Assembly: GCA_910575505.1 (NCBI GenBank)
Contig: CAJTFK010000014.1
Location: forward strand, 1 to 64,000
Direction of reading: 5' to 3'
Source of the DNA: Oscillospiraceae bacterium
GTDB lineage: Bacteria; Bacillota; Clostridia; Oscillospirales; Oscillospiraceae
Length of the DNA: 64,000 bases
The notes under the pieces are model-generated. The model was not told the origin of the DNA and did no database searches. It saw nothing but the letters and a program-made list of their open reading frames with translations. Position numbers and translations under genes: made by a program. Shown here piece by piece: positions 1 through 8,997 of the stretch. Numbering within the stretch: position 1 is the stretch's first letter; each line of letters opens with the position of its first letter.

Positions 1-86
1 TCGTCCATGATTTCCAGAAATTCTTCCCGTTTTGTTTTCTTTTTCCGGCATCTGTATTCCATATCGCTAAAACTTTCCTGTTTCAT
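1..86 (-). CDS. IS5-type transposase, N-terminal 28 codons (runs off the left edge)
   Basis: Reading the minus strand from an ATG at 86 gives a peptide starting MKQESFSDMEY and continuing with a basic stretch (RKKKTKREEF) and LEIMDE. This resembles the N-terminus of IS5/IS1182-group DDE transposases, which begin with a similar 'SFSDxEY..R.K.TRRExFL.xMD' pattern. The catalytic DDE domain lies outside the window, so activity cannot be judged. The insertion sequence end must lie between about 87 and 170; I cannot identify its terminal repeat. The call rests on recall of the family pattern only. Confidence 0.6.
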   Translation of the reverse strand, partial: MKQESFSDMEYRCRKKKTKREEFLEIMD

Positions 87-173
87 ACCCCGCGCCCCCT
101 TTTCCTTATTTTATCACATCTTCTATCATTTCGGGGAATTAAATCAGCGTTTCCTTAAATTTCCTTTAGGGTA

Positions 174-227
174 TTGCATTATCACCTACAAAGTGTTAAG
201 ATATTCATACACCCACAAAATGTTAAG
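174..227 (+). promoter_or_regulatory. Promoter and two BlaI-type operator repeats upstream of blaI
   Basis: A -35 box TTGCAT (174-179) lies 17 bases before a -10 box TAAGAT (197-202). Two near-identical 13-mers, ACAAAGTGTTAAG (188-200) and ACAAAATGTTAAG (215-227), each contain the ACA-NNN-TGT half palindrome expected of BlaI/MecI operators. One overlaps the -10 and the other covers the likely transcription start. This placement fits autorepression by the BlaI protein encoded at 244. Confidence 0.6.
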
Positions 228-243
228 GTAAAAGGAGGACAAA

Positions 244-618
244 ATGGCACAGCAAATTTCTGAATCCGAATTGGTACTAATGAAAATCATTTGGAGGAAT
301 GGAGGGGCAGCTTTATACTCCGTCATCATGGAGGAATTGGAGAAAGACAAGAACGAATGGAAGAATAATACCGTACTCACACTGCTTTCCCGATTAGGAG
401 AAAAAAAGTTCTTAAAAGTCAAAAAAATCGGCAGGAAGAATGAGTATGTGGCTATGGTAACAGAAGCAGAATATCAGACCATGCAGACCCACAGCTTTCT
501 TGATAAAGTCTACGGCGGGAATGTGAAAAATTTAGTGTCAACTTTGTTGCGGCAGGATATTCTTTCAGCAGACGAGTTGAAAGAAATTGAATCGTTTTGG
601 AGAAAAGAAAATGAATGA
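244..618 (+). CDS. blaI: BlaI/MecI-family winged-helix repressor
   Basis: A 124-residue protein, the usual length of BlaI/MecI/CopY repressors. The N-terminal winged helix contains ISESELVLMKIIW and the recognition helix region TVLTLLSRLGEKKFL, followed by a helical dimerisation tail. Such repressors are cleaved after the partner BlaR1 protease senses a signal. The ATG follows AAAGGAGG. The stop codon overlaps the start of the blaR1-like gene by eight bases, so the two are translationally coupled. No beta-lactamase gene is nearby, so the regulated target is unknown. Base composition is clearly more AT-rich than the mobilization genes downstream. Confidence 0.9.
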   Translation: MAQQISESELVLMKIIWRNGGAALYSVIMEELEKDKNEWKNNTVLTLLSRLGEKKFLKVKKIGRKNEYVAMVTEAEYQTMQTHSFLDKVYGGNVKNLVSTLLRQDILSADELKEIESFWRKENE

Positions 619-2380
619 ATTTATGAAAATATTATTGTCGCTGTCTGTTTCCGGCACACTGTTATTACTTCTCATTTTGGGATTGAAACCGCTATATAAA
701 AGCAGATTCAGCAAGCGATGGCAATACTATATCTGGATAATTGTTGCGTTGCGGTTTTTACTTCCTTTTACTCCCGATACTACGATTGTTGGGAGCCTGT
801 TTGAAAAGCCCGGCACAACAGTGATAACAAATGAAATCCCTACAAGCCCGAATGTACCAGCTCCCGCAAATACAGATAACAGTAAAACAGAGCCAATACA
901 GGCAGACCGGGATATAGCCGCCGCTATGCGTGAGCCATTTAACAGATACGTCTGCCTGTTTTTTATCTGGTCAGTATTTGCATTGGTTCTATTTGTGCGT
1001 AAGATAACGATTTACCAAGGCTTTATCCAATACATCAAAGCGGGTAGTACAGAAGTATCGGATATTAAAACCTTGAATTTGCTATCTGATTGTGAAGAAA
1101 AACTGAATATCAAAACAAGAGTGGAGCTATCCCGCAATCCGTTGATTGCTTCCTCTATAATGATTGGCTTCTTTCGTGCAAGAATTGTTTTACCAGCCTG
1201 CGAATTGGACGATAAAGAATTGTCTTATATCTTTGTGCATGAGCTGATTCACTACAAGCAGAGGGATATGTTCTACAAATGGCTGATACAGATTGTTGTC
1301 TGCGCCCATTGGTTCAATCCTTTTGTATATTTGTTGGAAAAGGAAGTGAATAAATCTTGTGAATTGTCATGTGATGAAAAAGTTATATCCATACTTGACG
1401 ACAAAGCAAGGCGTGAATATGGAGATACTCTGATTTCCTTTTTGCAGTCAAACAATCTCTACAAAAGTTCTTTAGCTTCTGTCACTTTGACAGAGGGAGC
1501 AGAACAGTTAAAAGAAAGGTTAGGTGCTATTATGAAATTTAAGAAAAAATCAAAGGGCATTATTGCCATTACCGCTATTTTCTCTGTTTTAGTTTGCGTT
1601 TGTTTTTTTGTGACTGGTGCGTATGCCGCCTCTCCTGCGACTAACAATAACTTAGTTTTGAAAGATAATGGCAAGCCGAATGAAGTATCAATAAAAACCG
1701 AATCGGATAGAAATATAAAAGAAACTGAAAATAAAACAGAGAAAACGGAGAATCAATATTCCACAGAATACGCACAGCATGGAATCACTGTCACAGACGG
1801 TATTTACTACTATCACGGTGAACGTGTCAGAATTTTTATGGACTTACGAATGAATGGCTCTTTTGAAAATTTTATTTTTGATAACGAGGGAAGTATAGAT
1901 TTGCGTGTGTTACGGGATAAAAATAATTCCATTACAAATGTTGAATATCTTACAGAATCAGAAGCAGATGAATTGCTTTATGATATGGACGAGTATTCAC
2001 CGGACAACCAATTAGAAGTGCCACTGGAAAAAGAAGATTCACTTGATAATTCAGATGTGCCGTTAAAAGACCAAAATATTGGAAGAAGTGTCAGAGTAAC
2101 AAAGGAAGAACTTTCAGAAGAACTTAGGGATATTATAAGCTCTTGCGATACAGAAACATGGTATGTAATTAAAAGTGCCGGGTATCAATATATCTATTTT
2201 GGCGGCTTGCCTTACAATTACACTTTCCAGCCGGAAATTTACACAGACCGTAATAGTGGTACGGTAAATGTTTTTGATATGGGTACTACAACTGGAAACT
2301 ATGTACTGCTTGAGATTCAGCAAAATGTGTCCTTAACTATTAACTATAACGGAACACAAATTTCATATACGGAACTGTAA
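611..2380 (+). CDS. BlaR1-type M56 membrane metallopeptidase / sensor
   Basis: A 589-residue membrane protein. N-terminal hydrophobic segments are followed by a cytoplasmic zinc protease domain with HELIH at residues 210-214, then another membrane segment near residues 315-340 and an extracellular C-terminal domain of about 240 residues. M56 proteases of this kind sense a ligand outside and trigger cleavage of BlaI. The C-terminal part does not show the SxxK/KTG penicillin-binding motifs of classical BlaR1, so the ligand need not be a beta-lactam. The ATG at 611 overlaps the blaI stop; a longer in-frame start at 587 inside blaI is unlikely. Confidence 0.85.
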   Translation: MNEFMKILLSLSVSGTLLLLLILGLKPLYKSRFSKRWQYYIWIIVALRFLLPFTPDTTIVGSLFEKPGTTVITNEIPTSPNVPAPANTDNSKTEPIQADRDIAAAMREPFNRYVCLFFIWSVFALVLFVRKITIYQGFIQYIKAGSTEVSDIKTLNLLSDCEEKLNIKTRVELSRNPLIASSIMIGFFRARIVLPACELDDKELSYIFVHELIHYKQRDMFYKWLIQIVVCAHWFNPFVYLLEKEVNKSCELSCDEKVISILDDKARREYGDTLISFLQSNNLYKSSLASVTLTEGAEQLKERLGAIMKFKKKSKGIIAITAIFSVLVCVCFFVTGAYAASPATNNNLVLKDNGKPNEVSIKTESDRNIKETENKTEKTENQYSTEYAQHGITVTDGIYYYHGERVRIFMDLRMNGSFENFIFDNEGSIDLRVLRDKNNSITNVEYLTESEADELLYDMDEYSPDNQLEVPLEKEDSLDNSDVPLKDQNIGRSVRVTKEELSEELRDIISSCDTETWYVIKSAGYQYIYFGGLPYNYTFQPEIYTDRNSGTVNVFDMGTTTGNYVLLEIQQNVSLTINYNGTQISYTEL

Positions 2381-2420
2381 ACTACGCACCGCCCCATGTG
2401 GGAGAAAGGGGGAATCGCTT

Positions 2421-2879
2421 ATGCCTTGCACAGAAGCATACAGAGAACACATCATGTATACTTTCAACGGCTATTGCAAGACCGTCATACGCTTTGCGGC
2501 TATCAACGCATGGCGTGACAGGAGCAGGCGGCGGCAAAAGGAAATATCCCTTGAATACCTCACAGAAGAAAAGTTTTACCCATTAGGCACAACAGACGAA
2601 TATTTTGAAGCACCCTATGAAGAATACCCCATTACGGTATGCGGTCAGACAGTTATCCTCACCAATGGGGAGCTTGCCGCTGCCCTGTTATCCCTGCCAG
2701 AGAAGAACCGGGAAATCATTTTCTTTTACTTTTTCGGGCATTACACACAGCAGGAAATCGGGGAAATGTACGGACGCTGCCGGAGTACCACCGGGTATCA
2801 AATCCGCAGGACTTTACAGCTCCTGCACAAAGAAATGGAGGTGCTTTCACATGGGGAATCCGAACCTTTTACCCTATGA
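2421..2879 (+). CDS. Sigma-70-like factor of conjugative-element type
   Basis: A 152-residue protein. The C-terminal region LPEKNREIIFFYFFGHYTQQ followed by EIGEMYGRCRSTTGYQIRRT is a typical sigma region 4 helix-turn-helix. The short N-terminal part resembles the truncated region 2 of sigma-like proteins in Tn916- and Tn4451-type elements. These are thought to activate element genes. The ATG is preceded by AAGGGGG. The gene overlaps the next one by 29 bases, as is usual for this pair. The jump in GC content relative to blaI/blaR1 suggests the mobilization backbone begins here. Confidence 0.8.
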   Translation: MPCTEAYREHIMYTFNGYCKTVIRFAAINAWRDRSRRRQKEISLEYLTEEKFYPLGTTDEYFEAPYEEYPITVCGQTVILTNGELAAALLSLPEKNREIIFFYFFGHYTQQEIGEMYGRCRSTTGYQIRRTLQLLHKEMEVLSHGESEPFTL

Positions 2880-3075
2880 AACGATTGTCCGGGCGACCAG
2901 CGGCGAGCCGGAAGCCGTGGACGAGGTTTTACGGCATTACAGCAAGCGAATCCGAATCGCCGCCATTGAAAACGGGCATATCGACAGAGATACCGAGGAC
3001 AGTATAAAATCCCGGCTTGTTGCCGCATTGTTCAAGTTCCGTTTTGATGAACAGCCATACCACAAAACTGAATAA
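2851..3075 (+). CDS. Small helix-turn-helix conjugative-element protein
   Basis: A 74-residue protein starting MGNPNLLPYETIVRATSGEP and containing AVDEVLRHYSKRIRIAA and DRDTEDSIKSRLVAALFKFR. This matches the small helix-turn-helix proteins that follow the sigma-like gene in Tn916-like elements (ORF8-like). It is probably a regulatory partner of that factor. The ATG lies inside the sigma gene in another frame; translation is probably coupled. Function is inferred from family and position only. Confidence 0.75.
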   Translation: MGNPNLLPYETIVRATSGEPEAVDEVLRHYSKRIRIAAIENGHIDRDTEDSIKSRLVAALFKFRFDEQPYHKTE

Positions 3076-3104
3076 CCGCCGCTACATAGAAACGGCACAC
3101 CAAG

Positions 3105-3137
3105 ACAGGAAATCAAGAAAAGGTTTCCTGTTTTTTT
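3105..3137 (+). terminator. Rho-independent terminator after the sigma/HTH pair
   Basis: The arms ACAGGAAA (3105-3112) and TTTCCTGT (3124-3131) form an 8-bp stem with an 11-base loop, followed by a run of seven T's. It lies 30 bases after the small HTH gene. Confidence 0.75.
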
Positions 3138-3603
3138 GCGTCCATTTTTGGCATTTTCAAAAATCGTAGGTATTATGCCGTGCAAAGGGGATAGAAAGAA
3201 ATTCCCTCTCACGTTTGACAAATCCGCAAGCTGTCCGTGGAGGGCGAGCGAGAAGAAATTTTCAAAAATTCCCACCTATTCGGGCTTGCGTGGTGTTGTA
3301 AGGAATGAGGGGGAATTTCTGCAAATCAACGTCCATTTTCCTTTTTGCTGGTTTGTAGGTATTAGCGAGAGAAATATCGCTGTTGTTTTGGCAAAATCCC
3401 CGCTTGCGGCACTAAAGGTATTGAGGGAAGCCAGCACAGAGGAAACCGCCATTTTTTAAGAGCAAGATTCTACCACAGTACCAAATTTCGCCTATCGGCT
3501 CAATTTGTCCTATGGGAATCTTGTTGGGGTTGCCACCCCAAGCCCGCCTTTTTGCGGCTTGCGCCGCTTGAAAAAATCCACCCACGAAAGGAGGTTCACA
3601 GCC
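3138..3603 (+). other. Non-coding region before mobC, probable oriT
   Basis: No convincing gene is present in these 466 bases. The position directly upstream of mobC and the relaxase is where oriT sits in mobilizable transposons. A 10-base direct repeat, GTAGGTATTA, occurs at 3166-3175 and 3355-3364, each preceded by a GTCCATTTT copy about 15-25 bases earlier. These could be binding iterons. The nick site cannot be fixed from sequence alone. Confidence 0.4.
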
Positions 3604-3999
3604 ATGAAAAGATACAACACGCCCCACCGCCAGCGGGTAATCAAGACACGCTTGACCGAGGAAGAATACGCCGAGTTTTCCGAGCGTGTCAACCTCTGCA
3701 AAATGAGCCAAGCCGAGTTTATCCGGCAAGCCCTTACCAAGTCAAGAATACAGCCTGTTATTACCGTTTCCCCGGTCAATGATGAATTGTTATCTGCCGT
3801 TGGGAAACTCACAGCCGAGTACGGGAAAATCGGCGGCAACTTGAATCAGATTGCCCGCTGTCTGAACGAGTACGGCGCACCTTATAACGCCCTCTCCCAA
3901 GAAGTGCGAGCCGCCATAGCGGAGCTTGCTGCCTTGAAGTTTGAAGTCTTGCAGAAAGTAGGTGAAGCCGTTGGCAACGTTCAAACATATCAGCTCTAA
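3604..3999 (+). CDS. mobC: MobC-type relaxosome accessory protein
   Basis: A 131-residue protein. A ribbon-helix-helix-like N-terminus (IKTRLTEEEYAEFSERV) is followed by the MobC signature region (AVGKLTAEYGKIGGNLNQIA, then RCLNEYG). Such proteins bind oriT and help the relaxase open the DNA. The ATG at 3604 is preceded by AAAGGAGG at good spacing. The gene overlaps the relaxase gene by 38 bases, which is typical for mobC-mobA pairs. Confidence 0.88.
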   Translation: MKRYNTPHRQRVIKTRLTEEEYAEFSERVNLCKMSQAEFIRQALTKSRIQPVITVSPVNDELLSAVGKLTAEYGKIGGNLNQIARCLNEYGAPYNALSQEVRAAIAELAALKFEVLQKVGEAVGNVQTYQL

Positions 4000-5602
4000 A
4001 AATGCCGATTATGGAGCTGCCGAACAGTACCTAACCTTTGAGCATGACGAGTTTACCATGAAGCCCACCCTTGATAAAAATGGGCGGCTTCTCCCCCGTG
4101 ACGATTACCGCATTTCTTCTCTGAATTGCGGCGGCGAGGATTTCGCCATAGCGTGTATGCGCTCCAATCTCAAATACGGCAAGAACCAGAAACGGGAGGA
4201 CGTAAAGAGCCACCACTATATTATCAGCTTTGACCCCCGTGACGCACCCGACAACGGCTTGACCGTAGACCGGGCGCAAGCATTGGGCGAGGAATTTTGC
4301 AAGACGCATTTCCCCGGACACCAAGCCCTTGTATGCACCCACCCGGACGGGCATAACCACAGCGGCAACATTCATGTGCATATCGTAATCAATTCTTTGC
4401 GGATTGAGGAAGTACCCTTGCTGCCCTACATGGAAAGACCAGCCGACACAAGGGAGGGCTGCAAGCACCGCTGTACGGACGCAGCTATGGAGTATTTCAA
4501 AGCGGAAGTCATGGAGATGTGCCACCGGGAAAACCTCTATCAGATTGACTTATTGCATGGGAGCAAGAACCGAATTACCGAGCGTGAGTATTGGGCGAAA
4601 CGGAAAGGACAAGCCGCACTGGATAAAGAGAACGCTTCCCATGCCGCCGCAGGAGAGCCACCGAAACAGACCAAGTTTGAAACCGACAAGGAGAAGCTGC
4701 GACGCACGATCCGCACCGCCTTGTCCTCTGCCGTTTCCTTTGAGGACTTTTCCGGGAAGCTGTTACAGCAAGGCGTGACCGTCAAGGAGAGCCGGGGGAG
4801 GTTGTCATATCTCACACCGGACAGGACGAAGCCAATCACCGCCCGGAAACTGGGTGATGATTTTGACCGTGCCGCCGTACTGGAAGCACTCACCATAAAC
4901 GCACAGAACGCCGCCAGAGCCGCCGAAACGCCCCTACCCCAACAGGAATACCCCCGCAGCATAAAAGACCGCTTACAGCGCAACAAAGCCGCTATAAACG
5001 CCCCGAAACAGGACAGCGTACAGCGCATGGTAGACATAGCCGCCAAGAAAGCCGAGGGCAAGGGGAAAGGCTATGAGAAATGGGCGACCTTGCACAACTT
5101 GAAGCAAATGGCGGCGACCATGAGCATTTACGAGGAATCCGGCTTTTCTTCCCCGGAGGAACTGGAAACCGCCCTTGCCGCCGCCAGTGCCGGACTGCAT
5201 GAAGTGACCGGGAAACTGAAAGCCGTGGAAAGCACCTTGCGGGAGAAAAAGGACTTGCAGAAACAGCTATTAGCCTACATCAAGACCAAGCCAGCCCGTG
5301 ACGGATTGCGGGTGCAGAAAACAGAGAAAGCCCGGAGAGCCTACCGGGAGCAGCACGAAAGCGAGTTTATCATTTCCGAATCCGCCGCCCGGTATTTCAA
5401 GGCACAGGGAATCTCCAAGCTGCCAGCGTCCAAAGCATTACAGACCGAGGTTGAGCAGCTTACCAAGGAGAAAAACGCCCTTTACAACGAGTACCGGGAG
5501 AAAAAAGAGAACGTCCGGGAATTGCAGACCGTCAAGGGCAATATCGGGCAGATTTTGAGGGGCGCACCGAGCCAGCAGAAAAAACACGAACAGGAACGAT
5601 AA
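3962..5602 (+). CDS. Relaxase (MobA/MobL type) of the mobilizable transposon
   Basis: A 546-residue protein starting at GTG. The N-terminal domain contains FKHISSKNADYGAAEQYL and a histidine-rich metal-binding motif HNHSGNIHVHIVINSLR around residues 135-150, the mark of HUH relaxases (PF03432 group). The C-terminal half is charged and coiled-coil-like. It would nick oriT and lead the strand into a conjugation channel supplied by another element. The large conjugative element downstream encodes its own, different relaxase, so two transfer systems coexist in this locus. Confidence 0.9.
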   Translation: MKPLATFKHISSKNADYGAAEQYLTFEHDEFTMKPTLDKNGRLLPRDDYRISSLNCGGEDFAIACMRSNLKYGKNQKREDVKSHHYIISFDPRDAPDNGLTVDRAQALGEEFCKTHFPGHQALVCTHPDGHNHSGNIHVHIVINSLRIEEVPLLPYMERPADTREGCKHRCTDAAMEYFKAEVMEMCHRENLYQIDLLHGSKNRITEREYWAKRKGQAALDKENASHAAAGEPPKQTKFETDKEKLRRTIRTALSSAVSFEDFSGKLLQQGVTVKESRGRLSYLTPDRTKPITARKLGDDFDRAAVLEALTINAQNAARAAETPLPQQEYPRSIKDRLQRNKAAINAPKQDSVQRMVDIAAKKAEGKGKGYEKWATLHNLKQMAATMSIYEESGFSSPEELETALAAASAGLHEVTGKLKAVESTLREKKDLQKQLLAYIKTKPARDGLRVQKTEKARRAYREQHESEFIISESAARYFKAQGISKLPASKALQTEVEQLTKEKNALYNEYREKKENVRELQTVKGNIGQILRGAPSQQKKHEQER

Positions 5603-5627
5603 CAAAACAGCCACAGGAGGTAATGCC

Positions 5628-6143
5628 ATGAGATTTACGAACAGCGAGCTTGAAATGATTTACCAGTACGCCGCACCCACCAAAGCGGAAACCATAGGCG
5701 GCATGAAAGAAACCGTACCCGTGATAAAAGACCTGTTGACAAGGGTAATCATGGAGAACTCCATAGAGAAGCTGCAAAAGATACCGGAGCCGGAATGCAG
5801 CCAGTTTATCGCCGACAACAAAGCCCGTTTCCTTGCGGGGCATGAGAACTCTATCCGGCGGCGGCTTGCTGAAGCAAAGGCACAGCAGCCAGTCATGCAA
5901 GGACACGACTTAACGGGCATGGAGCGTTTTCTCCCCGAAACCCGCCACATGATAGTCCTTGACGTAAAGACCAGCGACAGCCCCGTGGGATTTCCGGGGG
6001 AACGTCACCGCTATTTTCTCTCTGATGAGGGCTACAGGAACGCAAGAGCCAGCGAGGGGCGGGGCGAAATCAAGATAAAGAGCCATGCCGCCGTAGCCGC
6101 CGGGAAGCTGTACCCGGACAGGAAGCCGGAAAGGGAGCGTTGA
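5628..6143 (+). CDS. TTRAP-like transposon-transfer assisting protein
   Basis: A 171-residue protein starting MRFTNSELEMIYQYA. The N-terminal 60 residues resemble the short TTRAP family (PF18555) found beside relaxases in clostridial transposons. The C-terminal part (LPETRHMIVLDVKTSDSPVG) is an extension I do not recognise. The ATG follows a clear AGGAGG. Assignment is by pattern memory and by position between relaxase and VLP protein. No catalytic residues are evident. Confidence 0.55.
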   Translation: MRFTNSELEMIYQYAAPTKAETIGGMKETVPVIKDLLTRVIMENSIEKLQKIPEPECSQFIADNKARFLAGHENSIRRRLAEAKAQQPVMQGHDLTGMERFLPETRHMIVLDVKTSDSPVGFPGERHRYFLSDEGYRNARASEGRGEIKIKSHAAVAAGKLYPDRKPERER

Positions 6144-6147
6144 GGGC

Positions 6148-6534
6148 ATGGGCGCAAAGATACCAAGAATGGACTACCGCCAGTACCGGGCGGCGTGCCG
6201 GCTTGTGCATGAGTGCTGCAACTACGATAACGGCAACTGTATCCTGCTGGATAACGGCGAGCCTTGCGTATGTGTACAGAGTATCAGCTATTCCCTTATG
6301 TGCCGCTGGTTCATTGCCGCCGTGCTGCCGCTGGACGGGAAACTGGAAGCCGCCCTTTTGCACCGGGCAGACAGGAAACGCTGTACCGAGTGCGGCGGGT
6401 ATTTTCTCCCCAAATCCAACCGGGGGAAATACTGCCCGGATTGCGTTGCAAGAGTGCGCCGCCGGAAAGAAGCCGAGCGTCAGCGGAAAAGATACCACCT
6501 TTCTACGCATTTAGGCTATGAAAGAAGCCCATAA
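6148..6534 (+). CDS. Cysteine-rich VLP domain protein
   Basis: A 128-residue protein with an N-terminal cysteine cluster (HECCNYDNGNC), the VLP-type segment AAVLPLDGKLEAAL, and a C-terminal CxxC pair set (CTECGG, YCPDC) that could bind zinc. The family is confined to Tn4451/Tn1549-type elements and its role is unknown. A clear homologue lies in the nested element on the minus strand at 11480-11848. Confidence 0.85.
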   Translation: MGAKIPRMDYRQYRAACRLVHECCNYDNGNCILLDNGEPCVCVQSISYSLMCRWFIAAVLPLDGKLEAALLHRADRKRCTECGGYFLPKSNRGKYCPDCVARVRRRKEAERQRKRYHLSTHLGYERSP

Positions 6535-6642
6535 ATCAAGGCTTTTTTGACCGCCCTCAAAGGGTAGCCGATACATTTATCCTTTACCCCGGAAAAGCCG
6601 CTTTAATTGCGTAACAGAAGCCACAGACAGGAGGTGAGAACC

Positions 6643-7398
6643 ATAACCGATTACATCACAGCCGACACCGCAATGCCGCAGTTTTTCCCTTATCCCTGTT
6701 TTCTGCTGAAAATGGACTTGTCATATACCGCAAGGCTGCTCTATGCGCTGCTTCTTGACCGTACCACCCTCTCACAGAAGAACGGCTGGCAGGACAGCGA
6801 GGGTAGGACGTATATTGTCTATCCTGTTTCGGAGATAGCGGAAACGCTGGATAAAGGCAGAACCGCCATAAAATCCGCACTGAACGAGCTGGACGCTGCC
6901 GGGCTTCTGGTGAGGGAACGCCGGGGCTTCTCCGCACCGAACCGCCTTTATGTGAAAATACCGCAAGTTCCAGTGGTACAGTTTTCCGACCATATGACCG
7001 CCATACAGCCGGAAAACCGACCCTCTGATAGCCGGAAAAGCGACCCTCATAAGGACGGAAAACCGACCTTTGCGTTGGACGGAAAACCGCCCCCTAACCA
7101 ACTTACTATAAACCAACTAAAAGAGAACCAACTAAAAGGAGCGAGTGGGGAGCCGCCCGCACCCTTTGGCAGATATAAAAATATTTTCCTCTCCGAATCC
7201 GAGTATACGGAGCTGAAAGAGGAATACCCGGACAGGCTGGAACGGTTCATTGAGGAAATGAGCGAGTACATAGCCGCCAGCGGGAATGATTATGTGTGCC
7301 ATGCCGCCGCATTGCGCCGCTGGTTAAACCGGGAGAAAAAAGAGAAGCCGAAAAAGGGAATCCCCGACTATACCTACAAAGAGGGCGAGAGCCTTTGA
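6643..7398 (+). CDS. Replication initiator RepA-like protein, apparent ATA start
   Basis: About 251 residues. The N-terminal RepA winged-helix domain reads through PQFFPYPCFLLKMDLSYTAR and IAETLDKGRTAIKSALNEL. A linker follows with repeated DGKP and NQL segments, then a small C-terminal domain. The ribosome site AGGAGGTGA (6629-6637) points to the codon ATA at 6643. The homologue in the nested element has ATG at this exact place (MTDY versus ITDY). A TTG at 6607 lacks a ribosome site. Weak initiation would keep a replication protein low. It probably supports replication of the excised circle together with the DnaC-like ATPase. Confidence 0.82.
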   Translation: MTDYITADTAMPQFFPYPCFLLKMDLSYTARLLYALLLDRTTLSQKNGWQDSEGRTYIVYPVSEIAETLDKGRTAIKSALNELDAAGLLVRERRGFSAPNRLYVKIPQVPVVQFSDHMTAIQPENRPSDSRKSDPHKDGKPTFALDGKPPPNQLTINQLKENQLKGASGEPPAPFGRYKNIFLSESEYTELKEEYPDRLERFIEEMSEYIAASGNDYVCHAAALRRWLNREKKEKPKKGIPDYTYKEGESL

Positions 7399-7461
7399 CA
7401 GCATAGATACAACGCCCCGTAAACAGGGCGTAAAAGACCATGAACAAGGAGGAATGATTTT

Positions 7462-8313
7462 ATGAGTGATTATGATAACGCTGTTTTCCGGCTTGCCACG
7501 GCACAGGAAGCAGAGCCGGAGGACTATACCGGGGAGGACGGGCTTTTATATTGCGGGAGCTGCCGCCAGCCCAAAGAAGCCTACTTCCCGGAGGGCAAGA
7601 GGATTTTCGGACGTGACCGACACCCCAAAGAATGTGACTGCCAGCGGAAACGCCGGAAAACGCTGGAAGCCGCAGACCGGGAACACAAGCACCGGGAGGA
7701 AGTGGAACGGCTGAAAAGAAAGGGCTTCACAGACCCGGCTATGCGGGAATGGACGTTTGGGAATGACAACGGCAAATGCCCCCAAATGGTGAAAGCCCGT
7801 GCCTATGTGGAACAATGGGAGCAGATAAAGGACGGAAACCACGGAATGATTTTGTGGGGAGAAGTCGGCACAGGCAAGAGCTATTTTGCCGGGTGTATCG
7901 CCAATGCCCTCATGGAGAAAGAGGTTTCCGTGTGCATGACGAATTTTGCCCTTATCCTCAATGACCTTGCCGCCAGCTACAAGGACAGGAACGAATACAT
8001 ATCCCGCCTTTGCAGCTTCCCTCTGCTTATCCTTGACGATTTCGGCATGGAGCGTGGCACGGAATACGGGCTTGAACAGGTTTACAACGTGATTGACAGC
8101 CGATACCGCAGCAGAAAGCCGCTGATAGTCACCACAAATTTGACGCTGGAAGAATTGCAGAACCCGGAGGACACGCCCCACGCCCGGATTTATGACCGCC
8201 TTATTGAAATGTGTTCCCCTGTCTGTATTACCGGGGAGAATTTCAGAAAAGCCAAAGCAAGGGAGAAAATGGAACAGCTTAAAATGCTGCTGAACAGAAA
8301 GGAGAGCCTATGA
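7462..8313 (+). CDS. DnaC/IstB-like AAA+ ATPase
   Basis: A 283-residue protein. An N-terminal zinc-ribbon-like cluster (CGSCRQPKE and ECDC) precedes a P-loop domain with Walker A GEVGTGKSYFA near residue 136 and Walker B LLILDDFGME. This is the helicase-loader type found next to RepA in Tn4451-like elements. It likely loads a host helicase at the RepA origin. The ATG follows AAGGAGG and the end overlaps tnpW by 4 bases. Confidence 0.88.
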   Translation: MSDYDNAVFRLATAQEAEPEDYTGEDGLLYCGSCRQPKEAYFPEGKRIFGRDRHPKECDCQRKRRKTLEAADREHKHREEVERLKRKGFTDPAMREWTFGNDNGKCPQMVKARAYVEQWEQIKDGNHGMILWGEVGTGKSYFAGCIANALMEKEVSVCMTNFALILNDLAASYKDRNEYISRLCSFPLLILDDFGMERGTEYGLEQVYNVIDSRYRSRKPLIVTTNLTLEELQNPEDTPHARIYDRLIEMCSPVCITGENFRKAKAREKMEQLKMLLNRKESL

Positions 8314-8507
8314 CCGACACCCCCAACAGAAGCACCGCCACTACCGCCCGCCGCCCGGATTGCGTGACCGAGGTACGCCGGGGGAACACCGTCCTTGTGG
8401 TTTCCGGCTACTTCAAACAGGACACCACCGCCACCGCAGCCGACAAGATGATGAAAGTGCTGGAAGCCGAAAGCGCAGCCGGGGAAAGAGCCGCCCACGT
8501 CATATAA
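8310..8507 (+). CDS. tnpW: Transposon-encoded TnpW family protein
   Basis: A 65-residue protein containing CVTEVRRGNTVLVVSGYFKQ and a conserved helical tail (TAADKMMKVLEAE). This is the TnpW family, always found directly upstream of tnpX in Tn4451-like transposons. Function is unproven. It overlaps the ATPase gene by 4 bases, so it is cotranscribed. Confidence 0.85.
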   Translation: MTDTPNRSTATTARRPDCVTEVRRGNTVLVVSGYFKQDTTATAADKMMKVLEAESAAGERAAHVI

Positions 8508-8569
8508 AGTGACATTCCTTGATTTAAAATATTCGACATTATATCCCATAAAGTAGCAAAAAGGACTGT

Positions 8570-8967
<398 letters not shown>

Positions 8968-8997
8968 AAGAATAATGACCTGATAGTATGCCTGCCG

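Noticed and set aside
611..2380. Beta-lactam sensing by the BlaR1-like protein
   Set aside because: The penicillin-binding SxxK/SxN/KTG set is not seen in the C-terminal domain and no beta-lactamase gene is near, so only a general M56 sensor role is claimed.
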